Under the pieces are notes generated by a model. That model was not told where the DNA came from. It saw nothing but the letters and a program-made list of their open reading frames with translations, and made no database searches. Shown one piece after another: positions 53,001 through 60,117 of a DNA stretch of 64,000 bases. Source of the stretch: Verrucomicrobiaceae bacterium (lineage in GTDB: Bacteria > Verrucomicrobiota > Verrucomicrobiia > Verrucomicrobiales > Verrucomicrobiaceae); contig JAIBCL010000006.1 of NCBI GenBank assembly GCA_019694165.1, positions 186,001-250,000 of the forward strand, given 5' to 3'. A program made the translations under genes and the position numbers. How positions within the stretch are numbered: the first letter of the stretch is position 1; the number at the start of each line of letters is the position of its first letter.

Positions 53001-53107
53001 TCAAGCGCGTTGAACTCGCGCCGGACGAGCGAGCACGACTGGAGAAAGAGCACTTGGCGGCCATCGCGGAGATTCTGAGCAGTAGCTCAACAACGAGCGC
53101 TGATTGA
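50033..53107 (+). CDS. VirD4/TraD-like DNA-transfer ATPase with C-terminal nuclease-like domain (long form)
   Basis: The 1024-residue protein has an N-terminal domain of about 380 residues with no recognised motif, Walker A GGTGTGKST near residue 400, LLDPHGDLVDAVMG, Walker B FHCYIDEFQHF near 640, and LSGARKYGLGLVLAHQELKQL, the same ATPase core as the gene at 38315-39604. The C-terminal third has a Pro/Glu linker and then a domain with GYRATKEFAVPDGRVDIAL and RRIAIEVAVNTN, which resembles a PD-(D/E)xK nuclease core with Lys replaced. GGAGG lies upstream of the ATG. It shares repeated DNA motifs with the gene at 35570. Confidence 0.85.
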   Translation: MGWLDDQISDQFWTWEALGRGVLTFPEPVSPSPPFVPFTGYRLPQTQDDGRRPGLLERMSKAFRSEPPPLPEVEDEEPEPNWRGEKEFCETLVLLPESFKADSEVFGRMLANMQGCCDAMAFEIVGAPGRVVCQLATSVDDAASARRQLTAHFPEASFVPCDGNLASAWLAENEAHSAIVEFALCREFMLPLARSKTDPFVGLVGALSDLGDGEAGVYQVIFEPLAEPWAESAFAAVADGEGKPIFDDRPELVKAAADKLSQPLYGAVVRIAARSVDFHRAWEIAREMASALRVFSWRNGNELFPLPNDNYPHDEHERDLLMRQTRRSGMILNVDELIGFAHFPTAAVRSPVFARFAADTRPASIARRDGVFLGFNEHAGETREVWLDAQSRLRHCHIIGGTGTGKSTLMLSMIAQDIEHGEGFALLDPHGDLVDAVMGLIPPERAGDVVLLDPSDEQFVVPFNILSAHSDFEKQLLASDLVSVFQRLSTSWGDQMQVVMQNAVLAFLESDEGGTLADVRRFLIDAAWRERFLRTVADADVRFYWRSAFPQLGGGRSIGPILTRLETFLSPKPIRYMVSQRENRLDFDAIMGGGKIFLAKLPQGVIGRENAFLLGSLLMTKLQQAAMGRARMSAAERVPFHCYIDEFQHFITPSLTEILSGARKYGLGLVLAHQELKQLERDRDMASAVLANAFTRVVFRVSDSDARTLAEGFAHFEARHLQSLGTGEALCRIGSAGNDFNLSVPLPPEIDEEDATANRAAVIEVSRATYAMPRSEIEAEMLRRLEAEEVAQPPRRAKPAPVSEPLAVTKSDTKSAAEVVNETSEHTEAAEPPAEVNQAAPTSAGMGRGGLDHQFIVEQLAVDAIRFGYRATKEFAVPDGRVDIALEKRERRIAIEVAVNTNTAHEMENILKCFAGGFDHVVSLSPLPNVLENIRRAAGRRLPSEQLSRMQFHAPGSFLAWLEVISASDAESVAQPSDEMRTYGGRRVRIKRVELAPDERARLEKEHLAAIAEILSSSSTTSAD

Positions 53108-53178
53108 AGTGGGATCAAGTAGAGCTTTTCAGTTGCGCAAAGGTAATTCGTGGCTAAATTCCCAACAAAGTAAATGCC

Positions 53179-54888
53179 ATGAATGCATCTCAAAAGAAAG
53201 GGAAACGGGTAGGTGTCTGGATTCGAGTCAGCACCGAGGATCAAGCCATCGGCGAAAGCCCGCAGCACCACGAGTATCGCGCCCGGCAGTATGCCGAGTT
53301 CCAAGGCTGGACGGTGATCGAGGTTTACGACTTGGCCGGCGTGAGCGGCAAATCCGTCTGGGAGCACCCGGAATGCCAGCGGATGCTGCGCGACCTCAAG
53401 CGCGGCCACATCCAAGGATTGATCTTCTCCAAGTTAGCCCGCCTCGCGCGGAACACCCGCGAACTGCTCGATTTCGCGGACGTGTTCGAGGAGCACAAGG
53501 CCGCGCTCGTTTCCATCGAAGAGAAGATCGACACGTCCACCCCGGCGGGACTGCTCTTCTACACGATGCTCGGGGCCATCGCGCAGTGGGAGCGCGAGGA
53601 GATTACCGCGCGCGTGCATTCGTCGATCAAGGTGCGCGCCAAGCTCGGCAAGCCGTTGAGCGGCGGCGCGCCCTACGGCTACAAGTGGGAGGACAAGAAG
53701 CTCGTGCAGGTGCCCAGCGAGGCGGCGGTGCGGCGGCTCGCCTTTGAATACTTTCTGGAGCACAAGCGCAAGGGCGTCGTGGCGCGGCTGCTCAACGGGA
53801 AGGGCCACCGCACCCGGCACGGCAAGGAGTTCCGCGACATGCACGTCAAGCGGATGCTCGAATGCCCCAGCGCCATCGGCGTTTACCGCACCAACACGCA
53901 CAAGGGCAACGGGAACGGCAAGGGCTGGCAGCGCAAGCCGGAGAGCGAGTGGGGCAGCAGCCCGTGCCCGGCCATCGTGAGCGAGGACGTGTTCCGGCGC
54001 GTGAACGAAATCCTGGAGCAGCAGTTCAAGCCAACGGCCAAGCCCGGCAAGAAGCCGACGCACGTCTTCGCGGGTGTGGTGCGGTGCGCCTGCGGCGGCA
54101 AGATGTATGTTTACACCCGCAGCCCGAACTACACCTGCACGCGATGCAAGAACAAGATCGGCGCGCGGGCACTCGACGAGTTGTTTCTCGACTGCATCAA
54201 GGACACGCTCGCCGACAGCGGCCAGATCGCCGAGCAGATCAAAGCCGCCAAATCCAAGATCGCGCTGCGATCCGGCGAGATCGCGGCGGCCCGCAAGGAA
54301 CTCGACGAGGTGAAGGCCGAGATGCGGAAGGTTTACGACCTCTACATCGCGGGCGGCGTGGACGTGGAGGGATTCAAGGCGATCAACAAGCCGCTGGAGC
54401 AGCGGCTCAACGGGCTGACCGAATCGCTCGCGCGACTGGAGGGCGAAGTGTCCGCACGGCAGGTGAACGACCTGAGCGTGGACGCCATCCGGCAGGAGGC
54501 GCGGAGCCTGTCCAAGGCGTGGTCTGGACTCGACGCCGACGGCAAGCAGCGAATCGTGTCGATGCTCTGCAAGGAGATCGTCGTGCCCGACAAAGACCCC
54601 GAAGCCCCAATCGAGTTGACCCTCACCCATGCCCCGCCGCGAGACACGAGCGCCCACATACCATCGCCGCACAAAGCGCCCTCCAAACCTCGCGATAGCC
54701 GGAACAACCCCGGCGACTCCGATCACCCCTCCCAGCCTCCCTCCGGTGAAGTCTCTGACTCCACTTCAAACTGCCTTAAAGCCCCACAGAGCCTTGTCCA
54801 TTCAACCCAAAACCCGGCAACTACACATTACCAGCGCGACGCTATTCGGAGATGCGCAGAAAGCTGTCGAGCGGATCGAGAGTGGTGA
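53179..54888 (+). CDS. Large serine recombinase (site-specific integrase)
   Basis: The 569-residue protein has a resolvase N-terminal domain with the catalytic serine near residue 18 (VWIRVSTEDQA), ARLARNTRELLDF and TMLGAIAQWEREEI. A recombinase domain (residues about 175-290) is followed by a zinc ribbon with CACGGKMYVYT and YTCTRCKNK, and a coiled coil (about 365-440). This is the layout of large serine integrases that insert and excise elements between short att sites. The last 90 residues are Pro/Ser-rich and overlap another open frame at 54629-55027, so the attachment junction may lie here. It is the only integrase in the island. Confidence 0.92.
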   Translation: MNASQKKGKRVGVWIRVSTEDQAIGESPQHHEYRARQYAEFQGWTVIEVYDLAGVSGKSVWEHPECQRMLRDLKRGHIQGLIFSKLARLARNTRELLDFADVFEEHKAALVSIEEKIDTSTPAGLLFYTMLGAIAQWEREEITARVHSSIKVRAKLGKPLSGGAPYGYKWEDKKLVQVPSEAAVRRLAFEYFLEHKRKGVVARLLNGKGHRTRHGKEFRDMHVKRMLECPSAIGVYRTNTHKGNGNGKGWQRKPESEWGSSPCPAIVSEDVFRRVNEILEQQFKPTAKPGKKPTHVFAGVVRCACGGKMYVYTRSPNYTCTRCKNKIGARALDELFLDCIKDTLADSGQIAEQIKAAKSKIALRSGEIAAARKELDEVKAEMRKVYDLYIAGGVDVEGFKAINKPLEQRLNGLTESLARLEGEVSARQVNDLSVDAIRQEARSLSKAWSGLDADGKQRIVSMLCKEIVVPDKDPEAPIELTLTHAPPRDTSAHIPSPHKAPSKPRDSRNNPGDSDHPSQPPSGEVSDSTSNCLKAPQSLVHSTQNPATTHYQRDAIRRCAESCRADREW

Positions 54889-55027
54889 GGCGAAAGGGAG
54901 GGGAATGGAGATCAAGATGGCAACACTGAAAGCTAGCGGCAGTGAGCACGCCTGGGTGCTCGTCGGCTACAACGACAACCCGCTGCCGAGCGCTGAACAA
55001 CTTCAACACCTTATCGAAATCCCATGA
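54629..55027 (+). CDS. Hypothetical ORF overlapping the recombinase 3' end (start uncertain)
   Basis: The frame overlaps the recombinase by 260 bp. Its N-terminal 60 residues are Pro/Thr-rich and look like the other frame of the recombinase tail. The last 70 residues look more protein-like (LFGDAQKAVERIESGEAKGRG, then ASGSEHAWVLVGYNDNPLPSA). An internal ATG at 54906 would give a 40-residue product. The stop overlaps the next start (ATGA at 55024-55027). It could be the surviving 3' part of a host gene into which the island inserted. Confidence 0.35.
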   Translation: MPRRETRAPTYHRRTKRPPNLAIAGTTPATPITPPSLPPVKSLTPLQTALKPHRALSIQPKTRQLHITSATLFGDAQKAVERIESGEAKGRGMEIKMATLKASGSEHAWVLVGYNDNPLPSAEQLQHLIEIP

Positions 55028-55560
55028 AAGCCTGTGCCGTTCTGCCATGCCTCCGCATTTGCAAGCGCCGCCTCCCCGAGGCCGCTCGGGCAGCTTGCGC
55101 ATCCGCGCGCTGGCACCGGGCCTCTTCGGACGGGGGTGACCTGCGCGCCCTTGCTCTGCTCGCCGCCATCCTCAGTGCCTCCCCATTGCGCGCCGACACG
55201 ACATTGAACCTCACGGTCAAAGACTCCACAGGGGCCCTCGTCAAGACAGGAACCGTGTTGATCGAACGCGATGGCGCGCCACCCCAGTCGCTTAAACTCG
55301 GTGACAACCAGCCGCTCGCCAAGCCCATCGCAGGGAACGGGCGGTTTCACCTGACCATCGTGGCAGACGACCCCGGTCTAAATGCTTGGTCCGTGCGCAA
55401 CCTCTCGGCACAGGCGACATCGCAGTCATTCACCGCGGAACTCCGCCGTCCAGAGGTCGAACCCCAATGGCTCAAGCAGCACGCCGCAGCGTTGCGCGCC
55501 CATTTCGACGAGGTCATGAAGCGTTCCCGGCCTGCCCGCGGGGCATCACCCAGCCGCTGA
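55024..55560 (+). CDS. Predicted secreted protein
   Basis: The 178-residue frame has a long basic N-terminal part followed by a hydrophobic core, LRALALLAAILSASPLRAD, which looks like a signal peptide with a late cleavage site (after about residue 58). The mature part is mainly beta strands (TTLNLTVKDSTGALVKTGTV, then HLTIVADDPGLNAWSV) and ends with a basic helix (HAAALRAHFDEVMKRSR). The real start may be a later codon nearer the hydrophobic core. It opens the plus-strand cluster that runs to the window end. I do not recognise a family. Confidence 0.5.
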   Translation: MKACAVLPCLRICKRRLPEAARAACASARWHRASSDGGDLRALALLAAILSASPLRADTTLNLTVKDSTGALVKTGTVLIERDGAPPQSLKLGDNQPLAKPIAGNGRFHLTIVADDPGLNAWSVRNLSAQATSQSFTAELRRPEVEPQWLKQHAAALRAHFDEVMKRSRPARGASPSR

Positions 55561-55602
55561 GGCAGCCGCACGTTCTCCACCCGTCACCCAAAGCCAACCT
55601 CC

Positions 55603-55862
55603 ATGCCCTACGATCCCACCAAGCCCGCCAATGGAACCACCGCCAGCTCCGCTGAGATGCGCGCGCAGTTTCAGGCGCTCAACGCTGACATCCAAAGCCG
55701 GGCGCGACGCAGGGTGATCTGGCCGCCCAGATCGCCAACACGCCGCATGACTGCGTCGGCGTGCAAACCTTCGCCGAGCAAGGCATCAGCTTCAGCGACC
55801 CCGATGACCAGCAGATGGCCAGCAAGATCGATGAACTGATCACCATCCTCCGGCGGAACTGA
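55603..55862 (+). pseudogene. Frameshifted small protein of the MPYDPTKPAN type
   Basis: The first frame encodes MPYDPTKPANGTTASSAEM followed by RAQFQALNADIQSR, the typical start of a short (about 75-85 residue) protein family frequent in Verrucomicrobia. After about 55697 the matching continuation is in another frame: TQGDLAAQIANTPHDCVGV, then FSDPDDQQMASKIDELITIL and RRN stop at 55862. Both halves are clearly coding-like, so a single-base indel separates them. It may be a real pseudogene or an error in the sequence. Confidence 0.6.
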
Positions 55863-55924
55863 GGCGCGCCACGCCAGCCAAGTTTTCTCATCAATCACCC
55901 GTCACCCTCAACTCATCCACCACC

Positions 55925-57265
55925 ATGCCCAACATCACCAACTGGAACTCTGACTTCGACATAATCGTCCAGGCCGGCCACGAAAACACTCCTGACGACA
56001 AGACCGGCGGCGAGAGCCAATGGGGCAAGGAGATCAACTGGACTCCCATCGTCGCCAACGAAGCCGTGCGCATCCTCACTACAGCAAATGTGCGCGCCAA
56101 AAAAATCGACGCCAGCATCAAGACCGGCCACACCGGCTGGGAGTGCAAGCTCGCCGTGTTCCTCCATTTCGACGATCCCGACAACGGCAGCAGCGGCCCG
56201 TCCGTCGGCTATCCGCCCGGCCACGGTAATGAGCCGGCGGCCAACGACTGGAAGACCTTGTACAAAACCTACTGGCCCTTCCCAGGCACCTGGCACAACG
56301 ACAACTTCACCGCCGACGAACAGGGTTACTACGGCTATAAGTTCACCCGCACCACGGACGCCGAGATGCTCATCGAGTTCGGCGACCTCAGCAACCAGGA
56401 GCAGGCGCTCTGGATGCGCCCGCGTTTGAAGTGGCTGGGCGCGCTGCTCGCGCACTTCCTCAGCAAGCGCAGCGGCTTGGGCAATGTGCCCGATCCCGGC
56501 CCATTCCAGACGACGGGAGGAGCGCATTTCATCGGGCTCGCCGCCAGCAAGCCTGCGGGTGCCGCGGCCAAAAAAATAGGCACCGCCAAATTCGCCGCCA
56601 AACCGACGGGTAAAACTCCGCATTATCACATGCCGTCTTACGCTGTGCCGGAGTTCGGCCCCGCCTCCGGAATGCCGTGGGCCAGCGCCGTACCACAGCC
56701 GAAGGTTAACTGGTACAAAGGCATCGTCACTGACAGCGCCTTCACCTTTTCCGGACCCGTCCCCGCGCTCTACTACGAAAGCAAATTCGCCATCGACGCC
56801 GACGGCTCCAGCGGCGACGCGCAGGACGATCCCGACGGCCAGACCGACACCAGCCTGCACACCGCCAACGGCGTGGCGCTGAACTCGCGAACCTATCCCT
56901 TCATCGTGCTGCCCTTGCAGCCTACGAAACCCGACGCCAGCCGCAAGACCATCCAGGATCTCGGTGCAAAGCTCGGCGATCTCGGCGTCGTGATCTACGA
57001 GACCGGCAAAGTCATCCCCGTCCTCTACGGCGACAAAGGCCCCGCAGCCAGCCTCGGCGAAGGCAGCATGGGCGTGGCCAAGGCGCTGGGCATGAGCGAC
57101 AGCCCGACCAATGGAGGCATCAACGCGAGCGAAGTGCCCCCCGGTGTCGTGCATGTCGTCTTCCCCGGCACCACCGATGAAAAAAACGGCCGCACCAAAC
57201 GCACCCCCGCAGATGTCGCCAAAGACGCGATGGCCCTGTTCAACAAGCTGCGCGGCAAAAAATAA
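55925..57265 (+). CDS. Amidase_3-like and GH75 chitosanase-like fusion protein
   Basis: The 446-residue protein has an N-terminal N-acetylmuramoyl-L-alanine amidase-like domain (residues about 10-200) with IIVQAGHENTP holding His19 and Glu20, IVANEAVRILTTANV, and LAVFLHFDD matching the second zinc His. The C-terminal part (about 280-440) looks like the GH75 chitosanase domain: KFAIDADGSSGD, ALNSRTYPFIVLPL, LGDLGVVIYETGKVIPVLYGDKGP quoted in part, LGEGSMGVAKALGM and HVVFPGT. There is no signal peptide. The predicted role is cleavage of peptidoglycan cross-bridge stems and of the glycan chain. Confidence 0.75.
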   Translation: MPNITNWNSDFDIIVQAGHENTPDDKTGGESQWGKEINWTPIVANEAVRILTTANVRAKKIDASIKTGHTGWECKLAVFLHFDDPDNGSSGPSVGYPPGHGNEPAANDWKTLYKTYWPFPGTWHNDNFTADEQGYYGYKFTRTTDAEMLIEFGDLSNQEQALWMRPRLKWLGALLAHFLSKRSGLGNVPDPGPFQTTGGAHFIGLAASKPAGAAAKKIGTAKFAAKPTGKTPHYHMPSYAVPEFGPASGMPWASAVPQPKVNWYKGIVTDSAFTFSGPVPALYYESKFAIDADGSSGDAQDDPDGQTDTSLHTANGVALNSRTYPFIVLPLQPTKPDASRKTIQDLGAKLGDLGVVIYETGKVIPVLYGDKGPAASLGEGSMGVAKALGMSDSPTNGGINASEVPPGVVHVVFPGTTDEKNGRTKRTPADVAKDAMALFNKLRGKK

Positions 57266-57318
57266 CGCGCCGCGCGTGACCGCCATGCCCTGCTTCAACA
57301 ATCCGACTCTCGAACGCC

Positions 57319-58815
57319 GTGCTCAACAGCCTCGACACTCTCATTGCCTTCGTCACCATCATGTCCATTAGCAGCATGATGGTGCTCGTCATCGTCCAGA
57401 TGATCGCCGCCGCACTCAGCTTACGCGGCAAGAACATGGCCAACGCCCTGGCCCTCACCTTTCAAACCCTCGCGCCGGAACTAAAGGCAAACGCCCACAA
57501 ACTGGCGCAAAGAGTCCTTTCCGATTCACTGCTCTCCGACTCGATGCTGCTCAGCAAATGCAGGACGACGGAATCGAAGGCAGAACGAGACAAGCCGTGG
57601 AGCTTTTGGTGGCCGTTCGGCAAGGCAATGGATTTGGCCAGCGCCATCCGGCCTGAAGAGGTGTACGCAGCGCTACAAAAACTACGCGACGACCAAGACC
57701 TGGGAGCGGCGGCCAAAAGACTCGTCGATGCCGACCCTACCGACACCAAACAAAGTGATGCGCTCCAGGCGAGGACCGACGCAGTGGTCAAAACTGGCGA
57801 GGCATTGCTCGCAGCGACGGGCGGCAATGCCGAACTGAAGGAGGAGATTAAAAAATCCATCAGCGAAGCCAGCGGTGCGCTGCTCCTGGAGATCGATGCC
57901 GCGAAGGAATCCGTCGAGCGCTGGGTGAGCGCTGCGCAGGACCGCGCGGAGCAGTGGTTCCGCACCCACACGCGCGGCGTCACAATCGCGGTCAGCATCG
58001 TCTTCGCCGTCTTCTGCCAGCTCGACGCGGTGGAGATATTTCAACATGTGAGCACCGATGATAAGGCGCGCGAGGCGCTGGTGAAAGCTGGCGAGCAGGC
58101 GCTCAAGGAGGCTGACGGCACGCTCGATGAAAAAGGAGGGCTGCCCCGCTGGGTGGCGGACCAGTGGGGACGCGACTTCGCCGCCTTCAAGCTCACCGAG
58201 GACGAGAGCAAGAACGCGAAGCAGATCGCGCAAGTGCGCGAGGCCGCGCAGAAGCACGTCACAAAAGAGGCGGTCGATAGTACATTGAAATCCCAAGCCC
58301 AGGCGCGTGACGGTATGAAGTCGAAATTGGCGGCGGACGAGGCGGCAGCGAAAGCAAAGCCGGAAGACGCGGGTTTGAAAAAGGCCGCCGAAAAATCCAG
58401 GGCAGACCTGGAGAGGCAGGAGCAAGCCGTTGCAAAACTGGATGGCCTCGCAAAGGACTTCGACACAGCCTTCACATCCGTCGAATCTGCCGCATTCAAG
58501 GCTTATGAAGGGGCGCAGGAAGAAAAGCTCAAGCGCCTGCAAGACATCTCGGGCACCGCAGGCTTCGACATCGTTCCGAAGCATGGCTGGCGCTGGAAGG
58601 TCAAAGACGGAGACTTTTCGAACAATTTTTTCGACAACTTCCGAGCCGCCTATTGCAGCCGGCACTTCTTTGGCATCGCCATCTTTGCCGCCCTGCTCAC
58701 GCTAGGCGCTCCTTATTGGTTCAATCTGCTCAAGAACCTCTCCAGCCTGCGCCCGGCCCTGAGCCAGCTCATCGAAGGCGAGAAGAAGACGTCGACGGCC
58801 GCTGCTAGGAAATAG
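57319..58815 (+). CDS. Inner-membrane coiled-coil protein
   Basis: The 498-residue protein (GTG start) has an N-terminal membrane helix (LIAFVTIMSISSMMVLVIVQMI), a second helix in the middle (TIAVSIVFAVFCQLDAV, about residue 220), and a third near the C-terminus (FFGIAIFAALLTLGAPYWF, about 455). The stretches between them are long coiled coils (EEIKKSISEASGALLLEIDA; ARDGMKSKLAADEAAAKAKP; KSRADLERQEQAVAKLDGLA). No known domain was recognised. Its size and topology suit an envelope-spanning scaffold. It lies between two peptidoglycan-hydrolase genes of the same operon. Confidence 0.7.
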   Translation: MLNSLDTLIAFVTIMSISSMMVLVIVQMIAAALSLRGKNMANALALTFQTLAPELKANAHKLAQRVLSDSLLSDSMLLSKCRTTESKAERDKPWSFWWPFGKAMDLASAIRPEEVYAALQKLRDDQDLGAAAKRLVDADPTDTKQSDALQARTDAVVKTGEALLAATGGNAELKEEIKKSISEASGALLLEIDAAKESVERWVSAAQDRAEQWFRTHTRGVTIAVSIVFAVFCQLDAVEIFQHVSTDDKAREALVKAGEQALKEADGTLDEKGGLPRWVADQWGRDFAAFKLTEDESKNAKQIAQVREAAQKHVTKEAVDSTLKSQAQARDGMKSKLAADEAAAKAKPEDAGLKKAAEKSRADLERQEQAVAKLDGLAKDFDTAFTSVESAAFKAYEGAQEEKLKRLQDISGTAGFDIVPKHGWRWKVKDGDFSNNFFDNFRAAYCSRHFFGIAIFAALLTLGAPYWFNLLKNLSSLRPALSQLIEGEKKTSTAAARK

Positions 58816-58885
58816 CGCACGCCCGGCTCGCTCCCTATCCGTGACATTCATTCCCCTCACTCATCCACATCACCAATAACCCAAC

Positions 58886-59515
58886 ATGAAGAAGAAACCA
58901 GCCAAACCAGCCGCCAAGAAAACCGCCGCGAAAAAAGCCGCCTCCCTCACACCTCATGCCGCCTTCGCAGCCGCTCATGCCTTGAGCGGTCACGGCAGCA
59001 GCAATGCGCACTCCAAGCCCGCCATCAAGCAGTTCATCCAAAGCCCGAACCGCTCCTCGCGCAACGGCGCGGTCATCGACCAGATCGTGGTCCATTGCAC
59101 GGAAGCGAGCCTGGCCAGCACCATCGCGACTTTCCAAGACGGCAGGCCCAAGTCGCAAGGCGGCCGGCAGGTTTCCGCCCACTATGTCATCAATCGCAAC
59201 GGCGACATCTACCAGATGGTCAGCGACAGCGAGCGGGCGAATCATTGCGTGGGAGCGAACCAGAAATCCATCGGCATCGAGCATGTGGGATTGAAGACTG
59301 ATTCCATGTCTGCAGCGCAGACGATCGCCACGGTGGCGCTGATGAACTGGCTCAAGGAGCAATACGACGTTCCGCGCTCGCGCATCTTCGGACATGACTT
59401 CTCGCCGGATTACACGGGCGGTGGCACCTCCTGCCCGGACAAGCTCTTCGGCGGCGCCCATACCCAGCAGCAGGTGCAGACGTGGCTCGCCGCCAACGGC
59501 GTGAATGCTCCGTGA
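58886..59515 (+). CDS. PGRP/Amidase_2 N-acetylmuramoyl-L-alanine amidase with Lys-rich leader
   Basis: The 209-residue protein starts with a histone-tail-like leader (MKKKPAKPAAKKTAAKKAAS) and continues with an Amidase_2/PGRP domain from about residue 60: IVVHCTEAS with the first zinc His at residue 70, SAHYVINRNGDIYQMV, SIGIEHVGL, and FGHDFSPDYTGGGTSCPDK with the last zinc ligands. It should cleave the bond between muramic acid and the peptide stem. It has no signal peptide. The leader before the ATG is C/A-rich and lacks a Shine-Dalgarno sequence. Confidence 0.87.
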   Translation: MKKKPAKPAAKKTAAKKAASLTPHAAFAAAHALSGHGSSNAHSKPAIKQFIQSPNRSSRNGAVIDQIVVHCTEASLASTIATFQDGRPKSQGGRQVSAHYVINRNGDIYQMVSDSERANHCVGANQKSIGIEHVGLKTDSMSAAQTIATVALMNWLKEQYDVPRSRIFGHDFSPDYTGGGTSCPDKLFGGAHTQQQVQTWLAANGVNAP

Positions 59516-59567
59516 CCCGCGGCCGCGAAGACTTTTCATCGACCTCAACTTCAGAACTCCACATCTC

Positions 59568-60071
59568 ATGGCCAGAAAAGCTGCAAAAAAATCCGCCAAA
59601 AAAGCGAACTCGAACAAGCCCACGCTGCAATCCATGGCGCAGACCGTATCTCTGCTCGGCAAACGTCTCGATCTTCTCAATGGCAGGCTCAACGGTCATC
59701 AACGGCTGCTCAGGCGCCGCGGAAGGCCGCTCGCACTAACGCCGGGCCACGCGGTGATGGCTGCGGCGCATCACGCCGCTCACGATCATCACTTCCAGGA
59801 CGAGGATGACGTGGTCCGCGAAGTGATCACCCTCCTCGTGGAGGATGCGATCACCTCGAGCCGCGCCGATCCCGATGAGCCGCTCGCCGAGTTGTTCGAC
59901 CAAGTGCGCGATGAGAGCGCCTCGGCCGATGGTTTTGATCCGCTCGGCGATTTTGTCCGCGATCTCGGCGCGCATCTGGGCTGGTCGCCGGGTTTCATGC
60001 CAAATCATCTCGGCAAACCAGGACTGCGCACCGCGCGTGAGATCGGTGCCTTTGCCTGGGGCGAGCGTTGA
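59568..60071 (+). CDS. Hypothetical protein with Lys-rich N-terminus
   Basis: The 167-residue product starts MARKAAKKSAKKANSNKP and then has a helical region (LQSMAQTVSLLGKRLDLLNG), a His-rich segment (AVMAAAHHAAHDHHFQDEDD) and an acidic helical C-terminal domain (VREVITLLVEDAITSSRADP; LAELFDQVRDESAS). No family was recognised. The Lys/Ala leader resembles that of the amidase gene upstream. It may be a partner or carrier protein of the neighbouring enzymes. Confidence 0.6.
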   Translation: MARKAAKKSAKKANSNKPTLQSMAQTVSLLGKRLDLLNGRLNGHQRLLRRRGRPLALTPGHAVMAAAHHAAHDHHFQDEDDVVREVITLLVEDAITSSRADPDEPLAELFDQVRDESASADGFDPLGDFVRDLGAHLGWSPGFMPNHLGKPGLRTAREIGAFAWGER

Positions 60072-60117
60072 GCCGCGTCTTTCCCGGCCTGAGGAATCAC
60101 AAGCCACTCTCCAACCC

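Larger units (their letters stand above)
35544..54888. mobile_element. Integrated mobilizable/plasmid-like island with serine recombinase
   Basis: The block contains plasmid-type replication genes (35570-37015), a toxin-antitoxin pair, two VirD4/TraD-like ATPases, a replication-relaxation protein, a CHC2/Toprim primase, cargo of mixed base composition and a large serine recombinase at the right end. No relaxase and no type IV secretion channel genes were recognised, so it may be mobilised by other elements. Several of its genes have strong Shine-Dalgarno sequences (AAGGAGG before 39730, AAAGGAG before 41610, GGAGG before 50033), unlike most flanking genes. The boundaries are approximate because no attachment-site duplication was seen. 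Confidence 0.75.

Noticed and set aside
53434-54726. 430-residue minus-strand ORF opposite the serine recombinase
   Set aside because: The recombinase has all expected domains on the plus strand; the opposite frame is a GC shadow.
55913-57301. 462-residue minus-strand ORF opposite the amidase-GH75 gene
   Set aside because: It is antisense to a gene with two recognisable domains and is Val/Gly/Ala-rich without motifs.
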